Shown: piece by piece, positions 4,485 to 9,498 of the stretch
Layout of the letters: the number at the start of each line of letters is the position of its first letter
Numbering within the stretch: the first letter of the stretch is position 1
Assembly (NCBI GenBank): GCA_042569905.1
Contig: JBHPHA010000029.1
Coordinates: 1-9,498, forward strand
DNA length: 9,498 nt
Source of the DNA: JBHPHA01 sp042569905
GTDB lineage: Bacteria; Patescibacteriota; Minisyncoccia; Moranbacterales; UBA9337
Direction: 5' to 3'
The notes under the pieces: model-generated
Database searches by the model: none
Told to the model about the DNA's origin: nothing
Seen by the model: the letters and a program-made list of their open reading frames with translations, nothing else
Translations under genes and position numbers: made by a program

Positions 4485-7400
4485 ATTGTATTGAATTTTC
4501 TCCGAGCAGTGCTTTTATTTTATTTAACACATCTTGATTAGCATCTATACTGTAGTTTGTTTCAATTAAGTTACTACCTAGATGGATGAATATTTTTGTT
4601 TCTCCAAATTTACAAGATTCTAATGTTTCAGATAATGTTTTCATTTTTTCTTGATCCTGGGGAAGTGAAATTGTCATCTTCTTTGATGAGACTGTGTGTG
4701 GTTGAGGTTCACTTGGGGGAGGTGTTGAATGTTTTTTCTTAGTTACAATCGCGTTTCCATTTTTTTTCTGAGTCTCAAGTACTCTTTGATAGCTTTCAAC
4801 CTCTTGATTATTTACGACTGTAGCATTTTCGGCAATTATCTTGAATGACCCGTCTTTATCGGAAACTTTACCGGTGGCGAGAACGATGTTGTCTTCTTGC
4901 CAGACAGCTCCTGTTTTTTCTAAGATGTAAGGAAAAACTAAAAATTCAATTTTACTCTTTAAATCTTCAATAGTTACGAAGGCCATATTTTGCTTTCTTT
5001 TTGTAACTATGTTTTGAACCTTGCTAATAACACCACCTATTTGAATATTTTTACCCACATGATCTTCGGTCAGACTTTTTATAGGTGTTGCTACATTGTC
5101 GAAGTATTCTTGAAATTCAGCTACTGGATGATCACTAACGTATAGTCCGAGTAAATCTTTTTCCCACTGAAGCCTTTGTTTCTTTGTCGATTCATTTTTT
5201 TGGGGGAGGGAAAGTGTTGGTTTTTCTAGAATTTCCTCGCTGAATAAGCTGGTTTGATTTGAATTTTTTTCCTTTTGAAGATTTTTAGAAAAATTAATAA
5301 TCAATTCAATGTTTTCAATAATTTGATTTCTCTCCGCAAGTCCATCAAAAGCGCCAACTTTTGCTAGAGCCTCAATTGATTTTTTATTTAAATCCTTAGT
5401 TGCTACTCTGTCAATTAGGTCTTCAATGTTTTTGAATTTTCCATTTTCATTCCTTTCTTTTACTATTTCATGCGCAACTGTGTGTCCTACGTTTTTAATC
5501 GCATTTAATCCAAATCGAATATTTTCTTTGTTATCTTTACTTTGAATTACGGTGAACTCCTCAAAGCTCTCATTAATATGAGGAGGGAGAACTTCGATTC
5601 CCATTTGCTCCGATTCATCAACTTCAATTGCAACTCTCTCTATGTTGCCCTGGTCAGAAGTTAGAAGCGCAGCCATAAATTCAGCTGGATAATGAGCCTT
5701 GAGGTATGCTGTTTGATATCCAATAAGTCCATAGCAAGCAGCATGACTCCTATTGAATCCATAACCTGCGAATGGTTCAATGAAGGCAAAAATTCCTTCA
5801 GATGTTTTTTTATCAATTCCGTTTTTGAAAGCACCTTCAATAAACTTTTGTTTTTCTTTTTGAATAAGTTCTACAATTTTTTTACCCATAGCTTTTCGAA
5901 GCATATCAGCTTCTCCAAGCGAGTACCCGGCTAATTGTTGAGCAAGTTGCATTACTTGCTCCTGATAAACCGCTACACCATAAGTTTTTTCCAGAACAGG
6001 TTTTAATTTTGGATGTAGGTATTCAATTTTTTTTCTACCATGTTTTCTATCGATAAAATCCGGAATCCAATCCATTGGTCCTGGTCGGTAGAGGGCTACC
6101 ATCGCAATCACATCTTCAAGATTATTCGGCTTGAGTTGCTTTAAATATCTTTTCATTCCAGAGCTTTCTAATTGAAATACTCCAGTTGTTCGAGCTTCCT
6201 GAAGTAGTTTGTATGTTTTTTCATCCTTAAGGCTAATGTCTTCAATTTTAACATCATCTCCCTTTGTAAGTTTAATTACATTAAGAGCATTTTGAATAAT
6301 CGTTAGATTTTTTAATCCCAAGAAGTCCATTTTTAGTAGACCAATTTTTTCTACAACACTGTATTTTGTAGATGATGCATATTGAGTCACAGTTCCTTCT
6401 CGGCTTCCTGTGATGTTTTGAAGCGGGGTGTATTCTGTAACAGGTTCTTTTGTGATCACAACTCCACAAGCATGCATAGAGGCGTGCCTTGCAACACCTT
6501 CGAGCTTCATTGCATTGTCAATTAGTTTTTTCGCGTCAGGCTCAGAGTTGTAGAATTTTTGAAATTCAGGAACCTCATCAAGAGCCCCTTTGATTGTTGA
6601 AAACATAGGAATCATTTTCGCGGTTTTGTCACAAAAATCATAAGGGCAATCCAGAGCTCTTCCTGTATCTCGAATAGCAGCACGAGCCGCCATTGTACCG
6701 AAGGTGATAATCTGAGCAACGTGATCATTCCCATATTTTTGCCTAACATATTCCAGTACTTCATCACGTCTATCGTCGGCAAAATCCATATCAACATCGG
6801 GCATGGACACTCTCTCAGGATTAAGGAATCTCTCAAAAAGAAGGTCGTATTCAATAGGGTCAATGTCCGTAATTCCAATTAAGTAGGAAACAAAGCTACC
6901 AGCAGCACTTCCTCTTCCTGGACCAACAATAATCCCTTGCTCTCTTGCCCAGTTTACAAAATCTTGAACGATTAAAAAGTATGAAGGGAATCCCATTTTT
7001 TCAATGATAGATAACTCATAATCCATTCGGTCTAGATGTTCTTTGGTTACATCTTCCTTGTTTTTGTATCTCTTGGAAAGACCATCTTTTGTCATTTTTC
7101 GAAGAAAGGTTTCATCCGTGTATCCTTCGGGTACATCAAATTGAGGAAGTTGGGTCTCTCCTAGTGTGATGTCAAAATTGCATCTTTCGACAATTTTTTG
7201 AGTATTCTCAATGGCTTCTGGATTGTCTTTGAAAATCTCAATCATTTCTTCTTGAGATTTCATTGAGAGGTCAAAATCCATAAGATTCATTCTGTTTTCT
7301 TCGTGAACCTTTCGGTTAGTTTGAATGCATAAAAGAATATCCTGACTAGCAGCGTCTTCTTTGTTGGCGTAATGAATATCACCAGTTGCTACTAAAGGAA

Positions 7401-7998
7401 TTCCTGTTTCTTTGTTGATTTGAATCATTCCCTCATTAGCTATGGCTTGGTTCTCAAGTGCTGGAAGATGTTGAAGCTCCATGTAGAAATTTCCTTTTCC
7501 AAGAATTCTCTCATATTCCAAGGCAATTTTTTTTGCCGCTCCAACGTTTTTATTGATAACAGTTTGAGGAACTTCTCCCTGAAAACATCCACTTAATCCA
7601 ATAAGTCCTTCACTGTATTTTTCTAATACCTGCCTATCAATCCTTGGTTTGTAATAAAAACCTTCTAGATGAGCAATGGAAACAAGTTTCATCAGATTTT
7701 TGTACCCCTTTTCATTTCGCACAAGTAGGGTGAGGTGATTTCTGGTCTTGTCTGCCTCGGTGTTATTTTTATTTTCCAACCCATGCGGGGCTACATACAT
7801 TTCACATCCTAGGATTGGTTTTATTCCAGCTTCTTTGGCTTTTACGTAAAACTCAACTGTTCCATACATAACTCCGTGGTCAGTGAGGGCAAGCGAATCC
7901 ATTTTTAGCTCTTTGGCGCGCTCAACAAGGTCTTCGATTTTGGCGAGACCGTCAAGTAAGGAGTAATGACTATGGACATGTAAATGGGTAAATTTCAT
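4483..7998 (-). CDS. dnaE: DNA polymerase III alpha subunit (replicative polymerase)
   Basis: This complete 1171-residue DnaE is close to the usual length (E. coli 1160). The PHP domain (about 1-280) keeps H7, H9, D16, H41, E66, H88, C138, D207 and H209, the full metal-ligand set linked to built-in 3'-5' proofreading. The C-family palm has GPGRGSAAGS (359-368), PDVDMDF with D401 and D403, and D558 in KMDFLGL, the catalytic triad. QTSLF at 915-919 fits the beta-clamp binding consensus. An OB fold lies at about 985-1060, followed by a Lys/Pro-rich linker (about 1078-1107) and a C-terminal domain (about 1108-1171) in the position of the tau-binding region. The start is the ATG at 7996-7998, which begins the conserved HxHSxxS strand; no Shine-Dalgarno sequence precedes it. 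It stands alone, convergent with the Cys-rich gene. The last 46 codons recur at 2021-2162. Confidence 0.98.
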   Translation of the reverse strand: MKFTHLHVHSHYSLLDGLAKIEDLVERAKELKMDSLALTDHGVMYGTVEFYVKAKEAGIKPILGCEMYVAPHGLENKNNTEADKTRNHLTLLVRNEKGYKNLMKLVSIAHLEGFYYKPRIDRQVLEKYSEGLIGLSGCFQGEVPQTVINKNVGAAKKIALEYERILGKGNFYMELQHLPALENQAIANEGMIQINKETGIPLVATGDIHYANKEDAASQDILLCIQTNRKVHEENRMNLMDFDLSMKSQEEMIEIFKDNPEAIENTQKIVERCNFDITLGETQLPQFDVPEGYTDETFLRKMTKDGLSKRYKNKEDVTKEHLDRMDYELSIIEKMGFPSYFLIVQDFVNWAREQGIIVGPGRGSAAGSFVSYLIGITDIDPIEYDLLFERFLNPERVSMPDVDMDFADDRRDEVLEYVRQKYGNDHVAQIITFGTMAARAAIRDTGRALDCPYDFCDKTAKMIPMFSTIKGALDEVPEFQKFYNSEPDAKKLIDNAMKLEGVARHASMHACGVVITKEPVTEYTPLQNITGSREGTVTQYASSTKYSVVEKIGLLKMDFLGLKNLTIIQNALNVIKLTKGDDVKIEDISLKDEKTYKLLQEARTTGVFQLESSGMKRYLKQLKPNNLEDVIAMVALYRPGPMDWIPDFIDRKHGRKKIEYLHPKLKPVLEKTYGVAVYQEQVMQLAQQLAGYSLGEADMLRKAMGKKIVELIQKEKQKFIEGAFKNGIDKKTSEGIFAFIEPFAGYGFNRSHAACYGLIGYQTAYLKAHYPAEFMAALLTSDQGNIERVAIEVDESEQMGIEVLPPHINESFEEFTVIQSKDNKENIRFGLNAIKNVGHTVAHEIVKERNENGKFKNIEDLIDRVATKDLNKKSIEALAKVGAFDGLAERNQIIENIELIINFSKNLQKEKNSNQTSLFSEEILEKPTLSLPQKNESTKKQRLQWEKDLLGLYVSDHPVAEFQEYFDNVATPIKSLTEDHVGKNIQIGGVISKVQNIVTKRKQNMAFVTIEDLKSKIEFLVFPYILEKTGAVWQEDNIVLATGKVSDKDGSFKIIAENATVVNNQEVESYQRVLETQKKNGNAIVTKKKHSTPPPSEPQPHTVSSKKMTISLPQDQEKMKTLSETLESCKFGETKIFIHLGSNLIETNYSIDANQDVLNKIKALLGENSIQ

Positions 7999-8287
7999 AT
8001 TTTTGTGTGTAGTGCAGTATTGATGTTAGTGAAAATAAAAACCACTGTCTTTTAAAAAGACAAGGTTAATTTTTACATAGCAAAAAATAATGCAATAGTT
8101 TTCATATTTTTTTTATCTCTACCTTCATAGCCCTGATTTCTCAATGGGTTTTGCAAGGTAGGAAAAAAGTAAGTTTAACTGTTCTTATTCTATAATTTAT
8201 TGTATCATAAGATAAGAAAAAATAAAAAAAGGAACTCAGATTGTTTTCTGAATTCCTATAAGTATTGATTTTAAAAAGTTTTTTTAA
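7999..8287. other. 289-bp non-coding gap upstream of dnaE
   Basis: No credible gene is seen. The gap holds the terminator of the small HTH gene (8215-8257). It also has a 17-bp hairpin (TGTCTTT/AAAGACA at 8046-8062) and a larger imperfect stem at 8120-8160 (TACCTT/AAGGTA outside, CCC/GGG inside). The stretch 8181-8206 is very AT-rich and could hold the dnaE promoter (TACAAT on the minus strand at 8199-8204), but no convincing -35 is visible. The last 32 bases before dnaE contain no Shine-Dalgarno sequence. Confidence 0.5.
8215..8257 (-). terminator. Terminator after the small HTH gene
   Basis: On the minus strand: stem AGGAATTCAGA/TCTGAGTTCCT (8247-8257 with 8230-8240, one T-G wobble), loop AAACAA, then T7 and further T-rich sequence. 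It sits 30 bp beyond the stop at 8288. Confidence 0.85.
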
Positions 8288-8506
8288 TTACTTCTTGTAG
8301 AGGGCGGGGTGTGTTTTTTGGTAACAACCTCTTTTGATATTTTGTCGGGTTACTGATATGGAGTGATAGCTCCTTTTTAATATTTTAGCTATGTGCTTAT
8401 CAGGAAGACTTTTACTCCTAATAATTAGCAACTCGCTGAGAGTGTACCCCTCGCAGAGATTGTCAGGAACAGGACTATATCCGCCAGTGCCATTTTTTTT
8501 CGACAT
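8288..8506 (-). CDS. Small helix-turn-helix protein (Myb/homeodomain-like)
   Basis: This is a 72-residue protein. Residues 22-60 read as a three-helix DNA-binding unit: LSELLIIRSKSL, then DKHIAKILKRS, then HSISVTRQNIKRG. The middle and last helices match the IAxxLxRSxxSIxxxR pattern of Myb/SANT-like and resolvase-type HTH domains. The N-terminus (about 1-20) is probably flexible, and the C-terminus is basic (ends KK). The start at 8504-8506 is fixed by AGGAGA at 8511-8516 on the minus strand, 4 bases upstream, and a good terminator follows. It is divergent from rnhB with a 65-bp gap, so a role as a local or self regulator is possible but unproven. I do not know the gene. It is a real gene by its RBS, terminator and HTH pattern. 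Confidence 0.7.
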   Translation of the reverse strand: MSKKNGTGGYSPVPDNLCEGYTLSELLIIRSKSLPDKHIAKILKRSYHSISVTRQNIKRGCYQKTHPALYKK

Positions 8507-8571
8507 AATGTCTCCTATTTCTTTTTTAATAAAACTACTTCTTAATCAACATTTTAATATACGTTATATTT
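8507..8571. promoter_or_regulatory. Divergent intergenic region HTH gene / rnhB
   Basis: This 65-bp AT-rich gap must hold both start regions. The HTH gene has AGGAGA at 8511-8516 (minus strand). rnhB has no Shine-Dalgarno sequence. TAATAT at 8555-8560 could be a -10 placed so that the rnhB transcript begins at or near its ATG (leaderless), with no clear -35. Confidence 0.4.
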
Positions 8572-9297
8572 ATGGAAAAGTCAAGACCTACAGATGAAAT
8601 ATTTCAAATTGAGAATCATTTTTTTGGAGAAGGGGATGATTTTATTTTTGGTGTGGATGAAGCAGGAAGAGGTCCTTTAGTGGGGCCGGTGGTAGCAGCA
8701 ACTGTGATGATTAGTAAAGAGTGTATTATTCGGATAAATGAATCTTTGAAAAATGGTGATTTTGATGAGAATATTTTTGATTTTGTGCGTGATTCGAAAA
8801 AGTTAACTGAAAAAAAGAGAGAAGAGGTGTATGAGTTTATAGTAAATAATTTTTATGTAGGTGTAGGTGTTTGTGATCATGACACAGTTGATAGAATAAA
8901 TATTCTTCAAGCTAGTTTTCTATCTATGAAAAAGGCAATTGTAGACTTGAGAGGGAAATTAAAAAAGAGCAAAGGGAATGATTTTTTTATTGAAGATAAA
9001 TCAATTATTTTGGTGGATGGAAATAAGACAATACCAAATCTTTCAGGAAAACAAAAAGCTTTTATTCAAGGGGATAAGAATGTGAAATTAATTTCAGCTG
9101 CTTCAATTGTTGCGAAGGTTACAAGGGATAGGCTTTTGTATGAGATGCATGAAAAATATCCTCAATATGGATTCGACCGACATAAGGGATATGGGACAAA
9201 AATTCACATGGAGGCACTCAAAAAACACGGACCATGTGAGTATCATCGAAAAAGTTTCGGACCAGTGAAAAGATATCTGAAGGGAATTATGGAATAG
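8572..9297 (+). CDS. rnhB: Ribonuclease HII
   Basis: This 241-residue RNase HII cuts the RNA strand of RNA-DNA hybrids and nicks 5' of single ribonucleotides left in DNA, so it serves primer removal and ribonucleotide repair. It opens with GVDEAGRGPLVGPVVAA (27-43), holding catalytic D29 and E30 and the GRG loop that reads the ribo-deoxyribo junction. DSKKLTEKKREE follows (74-85), then LVDG with D149 and QGD with D168, completing the DEDD site. SAASIVAKVTRDR (175-187) and the HKGYGT tyrosine region (204-209) finish the family pattern. It is somewhat longer than typical (about 200) through a 20-residue N-terminal extension and an insert near 55-73. The start at 8572 lacks a Shine-Dalgarno sequence. 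A strong terminator follows, so it is a single-gene unit, divergent from the HTH gene. Part of it (9176-9226) recurs inverted at the window end. Confidence 0.97.
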   Translation: MEKSRPTDEIFQIENHFFGEGDDFIFGVDEAGRGPLVGPVVAATVMISKECIIRINESLKNGDFDENIFDFVRDSKKLTEKKREEVYEFIVNNFYVGVGVCDHDTVDRINILQASFLSMKKAIVDLRGKLKKSKGNDFFIEDKSIILVDGNKTIPNLSGKQKAFIQGDKNVKLISAASIVAKVTRDRLLYEMHEKYPQYGFDRHKGYGTKIHMEALKKHGPCEYHRKSFGPVKRYLKGIME

Positions 9298-9330
9298 GTA
9301 GGAAATATGAAGTGAATCATTTTGGAGAAG

Positions 9331-9382
9331 AAAATTAAATACCTATTTAAATGTATCTTTAAATAGGTATTTAATTTTTTTT
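9331..9382 (+). terminator. Terminator after rnhB
   Basis: This is a perfect 21-bp stem (9331-9351 with 9358-9378) with loop TGTATC and further T to 9382. It begins 33 bp after the rnhB stop. The symmetric A/T flanks would let it work on both strands. Confidence 0.9.
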
Positions 9383-9447
9383 AAATAAAAATTAGCAGAG
9401 AGAGGTTGATTAGTAATTAAGGATTGGAAAAGATAGTTTGTGAGCAG

Positions 9448-9498
9448 GTTTTTTGAGTGCCTCCATGTGAATTTTTGTCCCATATCCCTTATGTCGGT
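9448..9498. repeat. Inverted copy of 9176-9226 at the right end
   Basis: The last 51 bases are the exact reverse complement of rnhB positions 9176-9226; identity ends at 9447/9227. The 221 bp between hold the rnhB end and its terminator. This mirrors the 48-bp foldback at the left end and marks a chimeric contig end. Confidence 0.95.

Larger units (their letters stand above)
2163..4624. repeat. 2462-bp unit of the tandem duplication
   Basis: This is the complete repeat unit: from thrS codon 502 back through the thrS start, the leader and the Cys-rich gene to dnaE codon LES. The preceding partial unit is 833-2162. The unit joins to itself at 2162/2163 through the imperfect microhomology TTTCAGATA (+ strand), present both in thrS (2164-2172) and in dnaE (4626-4634). 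Confidence 0.85.
3295..4624. repeat. 1330-bp direct repeat, right copy
   Basis: This matches 833-2162. It is the copy that reads on smoothly into genuine thrS on its left and genuine dnaE on its right, so I take it as the authentic locus. Confidence 0.95.

Noticed and set aside
2163..4624. A 2462-bp circular element read around more than once
   Set aside because: The unit has no replication or mobility gene, begins and ends inside thrS and dnaE, and its right side runs on into intact dnaE.
5692..5934. 80-residue plus-strand open frame
   Set aside because: It is antisense to the dnaE polymerase domain.
6281..6878. Minus-strand open frames of 62 and 88 residues
   Set aside because: They are alternate frames of dnaE with no protein-like pattern.
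8391..8597. 68-residue plus-strand open frame overlapping the rnhB start
   Set aside because: It is antisense to the HTH gene and overlaps rnhB in another frame; no RBS.
1..9498. Linear replicon with hairpin telomeres, suggested by foldbacks at both ends
   Set aside because: Hairpin ends give palindromes with little or no spacer. Here the arms are 382 and 221 bp apart and lie inside coding genes.
1..9498. CRISPR array
   Set aside because: No set of regularly spaced short repeats is present; the only short tandem repeat is the 8-bp x3 run in the thrS leader.

Overview
The window is AT-rich bacterial DNA that looks like a whole contig from an uncultivated, Patescibacteria (CPR)-like organism. 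That placement is inference. It rests on the low GC, the compact gene spacing, start codons without a Shine-Dalgarno sequence on the three large genes, a threonyl-tRNA synthetase (ThrRS) that lacks the N-terminal TGS domain, and the style of the DnaE protein. Stop codons TAA, TAG and TGA all end genes, so UGA is probably a normal stop (not the Gly-UGA code of SR1/Gracilibacteria).

Layout. Positions 1-48 are an inverted copy of 431-478. Positions 49-285 (+) encode the last 78 residues of ThrRS, followed by two back-to-back terminators and a convergent unknown gene (376-837, -) whose 5' end is cut off. From 833 to 2162 comes a block holding the 5' end of thrS (-), its leader, a cysteine-rich small gene (+) and the last 46 codons of dnaE (-). 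The same 1330 bp recur at 3295-4624. Between the copies lies the rest of thrS (-). Right of the second copy, dnaE is intact (4483-7998, -). It is followed by a 287-bp non-coding gap, a small helix-turn-helix gene (8288-8506, -), divergent rnhB (8572-9297, +), a strong terminator, and a final 51 bp that is an inverted copy of part of rnhB.

My reading is that 2163-9447 is collinear with the genome (thrS - Cys-rich gene - dnaE - HTH gene - rnhB), and that 49-832 is a second genuine piece (thrS 3' end and its convergent neighbour). These pieces seem to have been joined by at least four false junctions: 48/49, about 832/833, about 2162/2163, and 9447/9448. Foldbacks at both ends plus a microhomology direct junction are the usual signature of multiple-displacement-amplification chimeras or an assembly of such reads, not of a natural system. 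The true ThrRS would be about 590 residues: 502 from 2162-3667, some 10-13 missing, and 78 from 49-285.

The best real biology is regulatory. thrS has a compact T-box leader with a textbook antiterminator. Its apparent terminator stem encloses the antiterminator instead of overlapping it, and little room remains for a normal Stem I. The thrS promoter overlaps, at the -10 element, the promoter of the divergent Cys-rich gene. DnaE keeps all the metal ligands expected of an active PHP proofreading domain and a clamp-binding motif. The genes belong to replication (dnaE), ribonucleotide/primer removal (rnhB) and translation (thrS), with three unassigned small genes.
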